A DNA stretch of 64,000 bases from Linepithema humile (lineage: Eukaryota > Arthropoda > Insecta > Hymenoptera > Formicidae), in the NCBI RefSeq assembly GCF_040581485.1, contig NC_090134.1, positions 11,647,501-11,711,500 on the forward strand, written 5' to 3'. Position 1 is the stretch's first letter; each line of letters starts with the position of its first letter. Below the pieces are notes generated by a model, which did not search any database, had not been told where the DNA came from, and worked only from the letters and a program-made list of their open reading frames with translations. A program made the position numbers and the translations under genes. Below are positions 22,200 through 35,559 of this stretch, one piece after another.

Positions 22200-23785
22200 T
22201 TTTTTCCCCATTAATTGTGTGGTTTTCATGTCATTTTTAACTTTTATTATACATTCCTCTGCGATATACTCCAAAATTTTAAGCTCCTTCTGACATAATC
22301 TACAACTATTTTCTTCTCCAAAATCTGGTATTTAGTTCCACATTCCTGCATCTAAATCTCGCGATAATTTTTTGACGATCTTTTTGTCCTTACTTCCTTA
22401 CCCAGGGAGAAATACAGGTCGAAGAAACATCTAATAGATGTCTATAAACGTAGATAAACCGGAATTCTTATGGCGCATAGTTCCTTATATCCCTTACCAT
22501 ATCTAGATTTCTGTATTCTGTTAAACTGCATTTGTTTTTGAATCTCAATATTTCTTTCAATTAGTTTTTCCGCGATTTTCTTCTCTTAACCATTTCACTT
22601 CCATCCCCGACATTCCATTTCTACAAAAATACATTTCTCTCTTTAACCCTCATTCCATTTTATTCTCCTCACTTTTTTCTATCTGTCTAAAACATTCCTT
22701 AAATATTTTATTAATTTTCCCTGATTTCCTCAAATTTAGTGCTCTTTTCCCTGACTCTATTCTTATAAGCTAGTCTTTTTGTTCCTTCTCTAATTATATA
22801 ACTTGGTGTTTCGCAGCCCAGCCCGAGCGACCACTTTATATATTTATTCTAACACCTCTCTATCATTTCATATTCTTTCTATTTCCAAACCTCCGCGCCA
22901 TACATTAAAAAACTCTTTATTAAATAATCAAACATCCATATCCTTCTCCTAAAATCTCCTGCGAATTTTCTTTTCCCTATTCCCCAAACCTGCTTCATAG
23001 CGCTCATGGCTTTCTTAATCGTCTCTTTAATATGCATCTCTGCTCTGTTGTTTCTTTGTAACATATATCCCAGATATTTGAAGTGATTTACTTCTTCTAT
23101 CTTCTCTGTCCCGTCCCATGTTCATTGCTCTTTTTTTCTTCTTTCCTCGCCTTTTTTAAAAGTTATTATCTTCGATTTCTCTTAAAATTAAGTCTGTCCT
23201 CTCCAGAAATTTACAAAAACTCCTTATCATTTCCTTCATCTCGTTCGCATCTCTCGCTACTAGGGACTATGTCATCCGCATATGCGAGGCTCCATATTTT
23301 TTTCACCAGTCCTGTCGCTTGCCCTTTTCGTAGAGTATCTTCTACATTAGCAATATTATTGCAAACAATGTAGAGTTTAATGGACATCTCTGTCTTACTT
23401 CTGCTTCTGTTCAAAACTCCTTCATTTATACTCTATTTATCGAGACTGATTGCTTCTTCGTAAATTTTTTCTATCTTTCTTATTATCTTTATTATTAGTT
23501 TTTATTATCTTTATTATTAGTTGCTCGTTAGTTCCTTTTCTTCTCATAATTACCCACAGTTTTTTCCTATTTATTATATCAAGTACCACCTGTAAATTCG
23601 CGAAAAATGCATATATTTTTCCTCCTTTTTTGTTTGTTTTTTCAATGGCATAGTTCAAAATATAAATGTGTCCATCGCGCTTCGTCCTCTTCTGAATCCT
23701 ACTTGCGTATCCAGTAAAATCTTCTTCTCTTCTATTTTCTTTCTCAGTCTTTCTTCTATTATTATAACATAAATTTGATATGCTG
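22200..23785 (-). pseudogene. Non-LTR retrotransposon (LINE) reverse-transcriptase relic
   Basis: Read on the minus strand from about 23785: VGFRRGRSAMD (RT palm entry), INRKKLW, then SLAYADDIV (the YADD catalytic box) near 23280, then KQVWGIGKRKF and MYGAEVW near 22890-23000, and a degraded Arg/Cys-rich tail toward 22300. This order is that of the RT of a LINE (Jockey/R1-like type by feel; clade not certain). Frameshifts split every piece and the 5' half (endonuclease) is missing, as expected of a 5'-truncated dead copy. It lies in the intron or upstream region of the serine protease gene at 23979. Confidence 0.8.
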
Positions 23786-23978
23786 TGAATATATTATATA
23801 TTATATTTTATAAAAGTGTTATAAAAATATCAGTTAAATTGTTCACTTTTTAGAATAAAAAAAAATAGAAAATAATTCCCAAAGAATATGTAGAGTGATC
23901 TGAGATTTTCTTTAGTTAAAGGTAGAAATTGCAAAAGAAATCTTCACATATGTTTTAATAAATAATATTTTGTTTCAG

Positions 23979-26499
23979 CGATGGGACGAGTTGTGACTTC
24001 GATCGTATTGGAACATACTTTATATCCACCGAACGTGGTGCCGCTCTCACAAAATTCCTATCCGATTCACGCTACACGTCCGACTAATCGGCCCACCACT
24101 CAACGCCCGAAGAAAAAACCCACCACTATACATCCAATCACTACAATCGATTTGTCCGAAGGAATCAACAATAACATGTTTCTAAACTCTGCCCAACAAA
24201 ATGCGAACAATGTATGCGGTGTTAGCACACACACCAATGACATAAATCTACTCATCTCCAAGGGGGTAGAAACATCACCAGGCCAGTGGCCATGGTTGGT
24301 AGCGATATTCATTGTCAAGTTAGAGTTCAAGTTTCAATGCGCCGGTTCTCTGGTGACCAACAAACATATCATAACAGGTATGTCAAGAAATCAAAGAATG
24401 AAATTCAATATGACAATATTTTCCTCGAGTTTTGTTTTGAAATATTTTAAATTAGAATGCATTGTGTTATTAAATAATATAGATTTATATTGTATTTGCC
24501 TTATTTTTTTTATAGCTGCACACTGCTGCAAAATAGACCAGACTAATCATAATGTACCACCTAGCGTGTTATATGTGTCCTTGGGACGGTATCGATTGCG
24601 CGAGTGGTACGAACCGGGTTCCGTAAATCGGGAGATTGTTAGCTATACGATTCATCCCGACTATACGCACATGGGCAATGGCGATTCCGACCTGGCAATT
24701 CTGGTTCTGAGAACCCCAGTCCAGTTCAGCCCTACGATCAAACCTGTCTGTATGTGGTTTGGCCAAACTAACCTTCAGAGCGTTGTCAATAAGTCAGGAT
24801 ACGTCATTGGATGGGGCCGGGATGAGTTCGGTAATCCTTATCTCGCGGAACCAAGAATGACTAGAGTGCCGATAGTGAGTCAGGTAAGAATATTTGTAGG
24901 AGGCTCTTGTCTATAATTTTTGCTTTATTTAGTCAGAATGTTAATTTTAATTGTGGCGAGATGAAATTTTTTACATGAAGAAAGCATACTCAAGTATACT
25001 AAAGTATATATGAAAAAAGTACTCACAAATATATTGAAATATCGATGAAATTTAAAAAGCAGAAATCGCCATATAATGCCATTGTTAAATGGACAATAAA
25101 AAAACTTACAGAAGAAAGGCTATAAAAACCAAAACACGGATGTCAGGACGCAAAAAAACTTATTAATTGATACAATATAGCAACGCTCGGAATTAGTTGC
25201 ACATTTCGAGCCGATTCAGGAGACGACGCCTCCTGTTCCCCCACTACCGCCCGGCCGCTGGCGGCCGAGCCGCCGATAGCTCTGGCGCAGGAGCGTTTTA
25301 TATTAGAAATAGGCTAAATTGTTTAGGCATTTCTTAGGAAATCGTAACATTTTCTTCACTACATAAATAATGTTTATTTTCATTAATACATAATATATAT
25401 ATATTTAATTATTAATGAAAATAAACATTATTTATGTAGCAAAAAAAATATTATTTTCTGAGAGGTGCCTCAACAACCCAGCCTATTTCTTATATAAAAC
25501 GCTCCTGCGCCAGAGGTATCGGCGGCTCGGCCTCCAGCGGCCGGGCGGTAGTGGGGGAACAGGAGGCGTCGTCTCCTGAATCGGTTCGAAATGTGCAACT
25601 ATTTCCGAGCGCTGCAATATAGGAATGTTTTGGCTCAATTTTGAACTCTTCTTAGTCTGGCAGCAAGTATCATTAACATTTGGTTCTCCTGCCAGACTAA
25701 GGAGGATCCGAAATTGGGCCAAAACGTTTCTATATCAATTGATAATAAAAATTTTTTGCGCCGTGATATCCGCGTTTTAATTCTTATAACTCTTTTGGTT
25801 AATTTTGTTGTTGTTGCAGAACCATAACGTCACTTTAAATGGATAATGTTGAATTATAAGATTTTTGCATAATTATTCATTTTGAATTTTAAGTAATCCG
25901 TTGTTTATTGTTACATTTATACACATAGTTACATAGTATTACATTTCGTTATACTTATGTCCATAACGAATGGGTTTGCTGAAATCATTATACGCCTAGA
26001 TTTGGAGTGACGAATGTGGCAATGCTTCTGTAAAACAATAAGCTGCTATAATTAATAAAGGAACGTACATACGAATTAACATAAACGTTCTGAATAATAC
26101 TTGCACAAAATTTAACATTAAAAATATTTGAAAGACTTTATACATGTATATCACAACTTGTGGTTGCAACATTAAATTATAATGTTTATAAATGATAAAA
26201 TTATAACGTTATTTGACAAATTACAGGAAGAATGTCTTTGGAGCGACATGCGTTTCGCTGGCTTCACTTCAAATCGCACCTTTTGTGCCGGTTTGCGAGA
26301 CGGCAGTGGTCCTTGCAATGGTGATAGCGGGAGCGGTTTAGTGCTTCATGACGCTACAGGCCGTTATCAGTTGCGTGGCATCGTTTCACGGTCGCTGTAC
26401 GACCACAACGAACTAACCTGCGATCTCACGCAATACGTTATCTACGTCGATGTAGCCAAATACATATCCTGGATTCAACAACAAATCTCTACTACATAG
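23979..26499 (+). CDS. gd: Serine protease, gastrulation-defective-like, 3' part, three exons
   Basis: Exons 23979-24377, 24516-24883 and 26227-26499 join in phase (acceptors TTTCAG, TTATAG, TTACAG). The about 345 visible residues have a Pro/Thr-rich linker, the protease start GVETSPGQWPWLVAIF, catalytic His in ITAAHC (split by the first intron), Asp in GDSDLAIL, and Ser in GPCNGDSGSG, then DVAKYISWIQQQ and TAA. The family acts in the secreted proteolytic cascade that sets dorsoventral polarity in Drosophila eggs; in other insects related proteases have broader roles. N-terminal exons are not visible and may lie upstream of the window because the upstream DNA is packed with transposons. Gene name rests on family resemblance of the GWGRDEFGN and RTFCAG blocks. 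Confidence 0.85.
25104..25805. mobile_element. 700-bp palindromic fold-back element in gd intron
   Basis: Arms around a centre at about 25410 (AATGTTTATTTTCATTAAT and complement) extend outward through GC-rich blocks (CCGCCCGGCCGCTGG and CCAGCGGCCGGGCGG) to AACACGGATGTC/GATATCCGCGTTTT. The right arm has about 100 bp more than the left: a smaller palindrome (GTCTGGCAG...CTGCCAGAC) at about 25621-25735. No coding capacity. Confidence 0.85.
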
Positions 26500-26520
26500 C
26501 CACCTTTACTACAGTTTTAC

Positions 26521-26526
26521 AATAAA
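26521..26526 (+). promoter_or_regulatory. Polyadenylation signal of the serine protease
   Basis: AATAAA 22 bases after the stop codon. Confidence 0.6.
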
Positions 26527-27103
26527 TGCAAAATGTACTAGTCGACTAGCTCTTTAAAAAGTCTATTTAAAATTGCAATATGTAGTTAAAAAAATATGAT
26601 AACGCATAAGGAGCGATATAACAATTTCATTATTTAATTTTTTATGTTGATTCTTTCTATTGTATATTGAAATCATCACATATATACTGTGTGTACAACA
26701 AAGTACTTGTCTAGCTGTATATTTAAAACAATCCCCGATTAAAAAATGAATTTGTCTGTTCTTTATCAAAATTTAATTGCATGTCATATTCACATTGAAA
26801 AGAAAAAATCATTATAATTGTAACAGTTAACTGTAATTATACAGTGACTTTATACGCACAATAATTAATATTTAGTGTATAAAAGTTAAAAAGCAACTTT
26901 TTTAATTGTAAATTTAATAAAATTGGATAATGTTTTTAAAGTGATGTAATATTTATTATTGAAAAATCGCTCTGCATTTTAAAGTGTTAATTTAACTGGC
27001 TCTGTTTTAAAAACCATATTTATTAACATTCTACATACGTATTAAGTTATCATACTGAAATGAGTGTACTTATCGTATGACAGTAGAATGAGGTATGCAG
27101 ATA
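26527..27103. other. AT-rich intergenic stretch
   Basis: No gene, RNA or clear repeat recognised. Confidence 0.6.
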
Positions 27104-27744
27104 TACAGGGTGTCAATTAAGTCCCGGGACGGCTGAATATTTTCTCATGTAAGGTATTTTTGAAAAAGGTCAAGGTCATTTCTGAAGTAATTTTCAACGA
27201 GGAATTCAACGGTGACCTTCAATTTGACCTTGAGCTTGACCTTCAAGGTCATTTCAAGGTTAGGTTAGGTTTTTTAAATAGAAAAAAATATGTAGTTTGC
27301 AACATGCAACTGCATACTTTTTCTTGAAAGCAACTATGTGTTTTCTTTATACCAATTGATTCGTCTTATTATTTTATGCATAAAAGTATTAAGGTAAGAT
27401 TCCCAAAAATTGAATGTTTTACAAGATATTTTGTATTTTATGTCAAAATACTGTAATTTACAAGCCTCATGACTCGAAAAGTACTTAATAAAAAATAACT
27501 TTATTATAATATTTTGAAAAGCTCTTGACACCAGCTATTAGATTTTGGAATCAAAAATAGGGGTTTCTATTTAAAAAACCTAACCTAACCTTGAAATGAC
27601 CTTGAAGGTCAAGCTCAAGGTCAAATTGAAGGTCACCGTTGAATTCCTCGTTGAAAATTACTTCAGAAATGACTTTGACCTTTTTCAAAAATACCTTACA
27701 TGAGAAAATATTCAGCCGTCCCGGGACTTAATTGACACTCTGTA
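27104..27744. mobile_element. 641-bp TIR element, TACAGGGTGTC ends
   Basis: Ends TACAGGGTGTCAATTAAG and its complement with one change; inverted arms are about 170 bp long and include runs of AAGGTCA/TGACCTT words and two TTAGG units. GATA flanks both sides (27100-27103, 27745-27748), though a TA duplication inside TA-CAGGG is equally possible (Tc1/mariner style). The centre (about 27290-27545) recurs in the same orientation at 62643-62905 inside another element. No coding capacity. Confidence 0.8.
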
Positions 27745-28349
27745 GATAGACACACATGCTATAATACACTTATCAGTATCGTCCTTATTTTGATGTAACT
27801 GCCAAATAATTCATCAGCGTTTTACATCTACTATCAAACATTACAAAAAGTACGAAAATATTGCCGGTAATTAAAATAACTGTTAGAGAGAATCATTGCT
27901 AAAAATATATTAAACATATATTTAGCGATTTAAGTTAATTTTTGCTCATATATATCAGGAGACGCGGTAGTGTCTCCGGTCAAGTTCAAAAAATGACACT
28001 ACTAAGTCAGGAAAAGTGTCTCCGGCCAAGTTCTAAAAATGACACTACTAACAATAAGTCTTTTATCCTGTGCCCTCAAAGTCGACTTTTCGGGAGTTTG
28101 TAGCAACTAAAATATAAAAAATTTTTATAAATACATAGCATATTCTTAAAGATGGCATCGCCACGACTAATTTGAGCCAAAAAAAATTAAAATTGGTCCA
28201 GCCGTTCGAGAGATACAAGTCAAAAAGTGATGTTGGTAATGCAAAAATTAAGAAACGTCGTCTCCTTATTCTTTTCCTCTGTTCGCAGGGGCGGATGAAG
28301 AATTTACGGGGCTCAGAGCTATTATTATTATCATTAAAATTTACGAGAA
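27745..28349. other. Spacer with a 60-bp direct duplication
   Basis: At 27960-28065 the phrase GTGTCTCCGGYCAAGTTC with AAATGACACTACTAA occurs twice in tandem. Otherwise no gene recognised. Confidence 0.6.
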
Positions 28350-28535
28350 TTTCTCGCACCATGTGCCAAGAGTCGACGATTTCGACTTCCCGGAGTTGCG
28401 CTACGGGAATTCCTCGCACCAGGTGTCAAGGGTCGACGAATTCGACTTTTGCGAGTTGCGCTACGTGCATTTCTTACACCAGGTGCCAAGAATCAACGGA
28501 TTCGACTTCCCCAAGTTGCACTACGCAAATTTTCG
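28350..28535. repeat. 60-bp minisatellite, about three units
   Basis: Units begin at 28351, 28411 and 28471 (exact 60-bp spacing) with CGCACCAGGTGYCAAG and GAGTTGCGCTACG cores. Because 60 is a multiple of three, the + frame reads a 20-residue repeat (FDFPELRYGN, FDFCELRYVH, FDFPKLHYAN). I see no start, splice site or other coding support. Confidence 0.85.
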
Positions 28536-28542
28536 CAAACAC

Positions 28543-29984
<1,442 letters not shown>

Positions 29985-31000
29985 TTACGTCCTGATAGAA
30001 GTAGAATTTTTTCATTGGGCTCGGCGATCAACGTAAACGGGCCTGACCGCACGAGCCGAGCGACACGTTTAGGACTTGCGACGGGTCAGCGACTGGAAGA
30101 GTCGTTTTTACTCCGTCGACAGGTCAACCGCTCGTGGTTCCCTTTTTGGGTCAAGGAATTGAATTCCTTTTACCCGGGACGGAACCTTTGTGCGCAATTT
30201 GAGAGGGAAGGTGTGAGGGGGTGACGAACGAGGAGGGTGTGGTTAAATGAAAAAGAACAAAAGTTTAATTTACTAAAGACTTAACATTTTAATTTAATTA
30301 AATTTTTAATTTGGATACAAAAACTTAACTCTTAATCGCATGTGTTTAAAATTTTGTTTGTGTATTTCCTACAATAGTGTGTGTGTGTGAGTGTTTCATT
30401 CTTCCGGAGGGAGGACAGAGGAAATAATAAAATAAAGAGGAATGAACTGACTTACTCGTTGCAGAGTAGTTTCGGAGCGGGTTGAATAGGTTCGGTGGTT
30501 CTGAGCGGGCACCCTGTTGAGGGATGGTGTTGTATAGGCGTCGGACCCTTTTTTTTTGTAAACGTGTGGGCACCCTGCTGCGGGATGGTGTCGTCAGGGC
30601 GATGGACCCTCTACTCGAGATGCACGACTTGGTCGCGACAAAGTATCGCTATCAACTAATATCAACTAATTTTACTTTTTTGATTCGCGCCTTCAAACTA
30701 CTCGAAAAACTGTTTCAAGAAACTGAGCTAAACGGAATAAACTGCGCAAAAACTGCTTGAAGAACTGTGTGTAATTGTGTGTAGAGCCATCAGAACACGG
30801 GTTTTTATACCCTTTCCTTGGGGTAGATCCTTTTGGAAAATCTTAGGTTTTTGAGGCGGAGATCGAATAAGAATTAGTCTTGCAAGAAGATTTTTAATGT
30901 GGGGAAGAATGGCGTCATTTTTAGCTAATAGAATTGGGTTTAGATGATTAGGTTACTTGAAATGGAGTAGGAAGAAAGGGGCCCTAACGAATAAGGAATA
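29985..31000. repeat. Possible solo LTR or retroelement leader
   Basis: GC content jumps at TGTTACGTCCTGATAG, a start usual for insect Gypsy LTRs. Inside, a unit GGGCACCCTGTTGAGGGATG (about 30507) recurs as GGGCACCCTGCTGCGGGATG (about 30569). I find no matching second LTR and no clear CA end, so the extent is uncertain. Confidence 0.3.
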
Positions 31001-32094
31001 GCGTCGTTTCGGGTCCATATGCGATGGGGGTAAGTTTTTGAGGTGGCATAACTCGATTGGTGTTAATTAGTATAGGTGGGGTGCATCTCAGTGTCTTAAG
31101 ATCTAGGTAATAGTAATATATTAAAAATTTAGATAATTATTAAAATATAAACATATTGGAGTGTCTTTTTTGGAACTTGACCAGATAAAAATATTACTTA
31201 ACCAGTTCAGTGGTAATGTATCATATATGTACAAAAAAAAGTGCCAAACGTGGTAATGTATCATATATGTACATTTTTAAATAACTCCAATAATTTTCAA
31301 CAAATTTGCATAAAACTTGATATCATTTTTTGGGCTGCTGAATTCGAATCTGAGTCAAAATTGCAAAATTTAAAATGACGGACCCAATATGGCGACTATT
31401 AATTGTTTAAATAATTATAATAATAAACTAATAATTGCTAACATATTCGCATAGTACTTGGTACACAAAGACTTTTTTCAAATGTCGAAATAAAGAATTC
31501 TTTTTCACCTCCATCATTAGCTGGTTAAATATTTTAACGACGCTTCACATTTTGGTTTACGATCATAACTTTTGATTGGAAGGTCGTAGTAAACACTTTC
31601 AAAAATCATTGTTCTCGTCTTGGAAAGCCCTTTCAAATGAGTCCCCACTCGACCTAGTGCCATTTAATATTTTTCACCCCTATTCTACTTCCCCCCCTCC
31701 TTTCCCCAGGGCGTGGGGGACAATCCACACCCATTCCGAAAAGTAGCTTTTTCAAAAACTTTGAACCCGTGTTTCACCGTTTTTCGATATTTTAACTTTT
31801 GACTCTTACCACTTTTGGCACAAACTCTTCGAAAAAGTCTACCACTGAACTGACTAAAATTATAAAATTGAACAATATCAAATCTTAATAAGTTCTGTGT
31901 AATTAAAATTATCTATAGAAAAAATTGATCATATTATATTATATTTTTTATAATTATATTTTTATATTAAATATTAAAATTCTTTTTTTATTTTTATTGA
32001 CGTCAATTTTTTAACAATTTAGTAATGTATCTTATGTATAAAATATAAAACAATTTTCTATTTTTGTAATCATATGTATAATTTTCATTCTCAC
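31000..32094. other. Unassigned non-coding sequence
   Basis: GTGGTAATGTATCATATATG occurs twice at about 31211 and 31250, and a C-rich run lies at about 31690. GAACTTGACCAG / ACTGAACTGAC near the ends hint at an old repeat. No gene seen. Confidence 0.5.
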
Positions 32095-32097
32095 TTA

Positions 32098-35000
32098 CAA
32101 GGGAACGTTCACAAGTGTCCCCCCCCCCGATTTGATTCTCCTTGAAATATGTTGTAAAACATACAATTTGAGGAGACACGTATTTTTTTATAGCTGCCCT
32201 ATCTCAAATTTAAGGGGTGAAACACCCCTTTGAAAAAAAACGGTTTTTTTCTTTGTGTGTAACTATCGCCAAAACCGTAGGAGATATAAAAAAATGTTTC
32301 AAATAGAAGTTGTAGGGCTTGTAATGGGCTATATAACTGTGTAGTTGGATTTTCAAAAAATGTTATTTTTTTTAATTTACCCCCACCCCTTGTTATTATT
32401 TTTTTGAATTTCAAAATTTTTGTAATGACAAAAGTTGTAGCATTTTTTACACTGAATTCAACCATATATGATTTTATTATGTTCCGAAATCGCATCTTTC
32501 AAAAATGAGTCATCAAGTATCACATTATATGTGTCGCGCTGCATGACGCATCGTTTATATCGCACTTGTGTTGTGCAATAGTCGCAAAATGAATATAAAA
32601 ATGACATACAATATGTTATCACATATTTGAGGAAGAAAAATTTACTAAAATTGTTGCTAAAACATCCTTTCCACATTACATTCTTATAGATAATCACTGC
32701 ATTTCGTGCGCAGCGCGTTGTTATATGCAAGTTAGCTATACATGTGTATATAAAATGTGAATATTATTTAATCATAAATTAAGAAAAACAAGTATAAATA
32801 TATTATTAATTTGAAAACATCACGTTTGAGAGACGTGATTTTACACGAAAGATTAGATTATGTAATCATAAGTTAATAATAAACAAGTGTAAATGGAAGC
32901 TATAAATGCGTACATGAGGCCTACATTCATAGTCTGTGAAACGAACTTGGTGAAATCGTATCTGCAACTGTTTTTCTTTTCTTAAATTTAATTTTCGGGA
33001 AAAGAATTATCAATTAAAATGATTATCAATCCACTCAACGTTGCTAGACTTTTACTAACATCAATAACTACTATGTATCTTATGGAAACGCCAGTAAATA
33101 AAGCCGAAATAGAATTAAAAGAAAATATTCAGAAGTTAATATTGGAGAATATTCATCAATTTAACGCATTAGAAGTGACAGAAGAAACATCGCTTGATTA
33201 TGAAGAACCTGATAAATTGCATACTTTTGAAATTATTGAAGAAAATGAGGAAGCATGGAATGAAGATAATTCAAATTCTCACAATTGGCAATGCCATGAT
33301 GACGACAATTTTGATGTTTCTTACAAAAGGCGAGCTGTTGAATATTGGCGGCAGTCGGACAAAGAAAATCGTCCTTTCAAGTCAGTACAACACACATTTA
33401 GAAGAATTTCATCTGTACGTTAATTGAGGCGATGGGAAGAACAGTTAGAGCACGGTAGAAATCTTCTTGAAAAATTATCTCATATTTCCAAAGCTACTCC
33501 TGATAAATTTAATGTAGCTGTGCAGACAGGACTAATAATTCATGATGTTGATATAAAAAGATGGGCCTTGGAAGCTCAAAGAGAAATAGGAGATTTAGAT
33601 CCTGTATTTCAAGCATCTCCTAGTTGGCTATTACGATTTAAAAAGTCTCATCGAATTGTGTCCAGAAAAATAACAAAATTCATTACAAGAAAAACGTTAG
33701 AAGATTCTCATAATATACAAAGAGAAGCCGAAAATTTTGTAACCGTAGTAAAACCTCTCATTGAACGATTTGGATTGGAAAATGTATATAATACAGATCA
33801 AAGTGGATTTCAATTAGAAATCCACTCTGGAAGATCACTATCTGACCAAGGAATGAAGACAATAGACCGTGTGGTGCAGTCAGTATCATCAACTACACAT
33901 TCGTACACTATTCAACCAACAATTTCTTGTGATGGAAAATTACTGTCACCTTTGTTTATCGTATTACAAGAACATAGTGGTACTTTTGGGCCTAGAGTAC
34001 AAGAAAATTTATTCAGAGCATCAAATGTTATTGTAACTGCTTCGAAATCCGGTAAAATGACATCAGGTATGAGATAAATTTTAGCTTTTTATATCTTATA
34101 ATATATTTTAATCTTATATAAAAATATTATTATAATTATAATTATTATTCACACTTTTCTTTCTATTTTATAGATCATGTTAAAAAATGGTTGGAAGAAG
34201 CTTATTTTCCAAATGTAGGCCGCGATAGTGTTCTTCTTATGGATTCATGGAGCGGGCAATGTCCAGCAATTGTTACTGATTTAACACCAATGGAAAAACA
34301 AGTTACTACTATGGTAATACCGAAAGGAACTACAGGAAAAATATAGCCGTTGGATGTTTACGGGTTTAGAATCTGGAAAAACTTTGCAAGAAGATTTTCG
34401 GATACTGTTCTATTATTGAATTATGATATAAATTTACATCAGCGAAATAATATTATAAAATTGCAATCTTTAATACACAATCAGTTATCATCTCCTCGAT
34501 ATCAAAATTTATTTAAATATTCATGGTTTAAAAGTGGATATACGAATGAAAGAAACATTTAAAAATCCAGTAGAATTTAGTTTTGAACAAACATCAAGCA
34601 CATGTGACATTGAAGATTGCAATGATATAGCTGTAATACAATGTTCTTGGTGCGGAAAATCATTATGTTTAAAACATTTTTTTATAGAGTATCATTATTG
34701 TAACATCTATAACGGGTGTAACTAAATTTAATATATATAGCTTTAATAACAATTTTAGTAAACTTTTCTTCCTGAAATATGTGATAACATATTGTATTTC
34801 ATTTTTATATTTATTTTGCGACTATTGCACAACACAAGTGCGATATAAACGATGCGTCATGCAGCGCGACACATATAATCTGATACTTGATGACTCATTT
34901 TTGAAAGATGCGATTTCGGAACATAATAAAATCATATATGGTTGAATTCAGCGTAAAAAATGCTACAACTTTTGTCATTACAAAAATTTTGAAATTCGAA

Positions 35001-35303
35001 AAAATAATAACAAGGGGTGGGAGTAAATTAAAAAAAATAACATTTTTTGAAAATCCAACTACACAGTTATATAGCCTATTACAAGCCCTACAACTTCTAT
35101 TTGAAACATTTTTTTATATCTCCTACGGTTTTGGCGATAGTTACACACAAAGAAAAAAACCGTTTTTTTTCAAAGGGGTGTTTCACCCCTTAAATTTGAG
35201 ATAGGGCAGCTATAAAAAAATACGTGTCTCCTCAAATTGTATGTTTTACAACATATTTCAAGGAGAATCAAATCGGGGGGGGACACTTGTGAACGTTCCC
35301 TTG
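32098..35303 (+). mobile_element. 3,206-bp Tigger/pogo-like DNA transposon with ~560-bp TIRs
   Basis: The element begins CAAGGGAACGTTCACAAGTG and ends with the complement; TTA lies on both sides (32095-32097, 35304-35306). The inverted arms extend to about 32665 and from about 34745, far longer than the roughly 25-bp ends of classic pogo elements. The centre codes a CENP-B/Tigger-like transposase. A 3-bp TTA duplication is unusual for this superfamily, which makes TA. Confidence 0.88.
33019..34725 (+). pseudogene. Tigger-like transposase with C-terminal AN1-type zinc finger
   Basis: Exon 1 33019-34066, intron 34067-34173 (GTATGA...ATAG), exon 2 34174-34725. An acidic N-terminus precedes a helix-turn-helix (RRAVEYWRQSD, FRRISS, RRWEEQLEHG), a second CENP-B-type DNA-binding part (ASPSWLLRFKKSH), and the DDE core: NTDQSGFQ, then LLMDSWSGQ, then PLDVYGFRIWKNF. 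The tail has Cys/His spacing C-x4-C-x7-C-x2-C-x4-C-x2-H-x5-H-x-C, an AN1-like zinc finger. Breaks: CAA to TAA at 33421, CAG to TAG at about 34345, and a frameshift at about 34545. Both stops are C-to-T changes, as by deamination of methyl-C or simple drift. Confidence 0.85.
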
Positions 35304-35309
35304 TTAGCG

Positions 35310-35559
35310 CCATTTTCTCATATCATATTTTTTATAGACTAATATAAATAAAATATACAATTTTTTTAATAGATGAAATAAATATGATAGTTTTCTCTAT
35401 AGATAAAATATAATAAAATAATAATAATAATATGATAAATTTTTTCTATAGATGTGAAATATATGACAAATTTTTTCTGTAGGTTTTTATATACATGTAT
35501 ATAACACTGTTCTAACAATCACGTGTACTTGTTTTTTTAGCTTTTTTTTAAAAGGTAAT
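35310..35559. other. AT-rich spacer
   Basis: Nothing recognised beyond repeated ATGATAAATTTTTTCTATAG-like phrases at about 35430-35480. Confidence 0.5.

Noticed and set aside
27262..27273. TTAGG telomere-type repeat
   Set aside because: Only two units, present in both arms of a TIR element; not telomeric.
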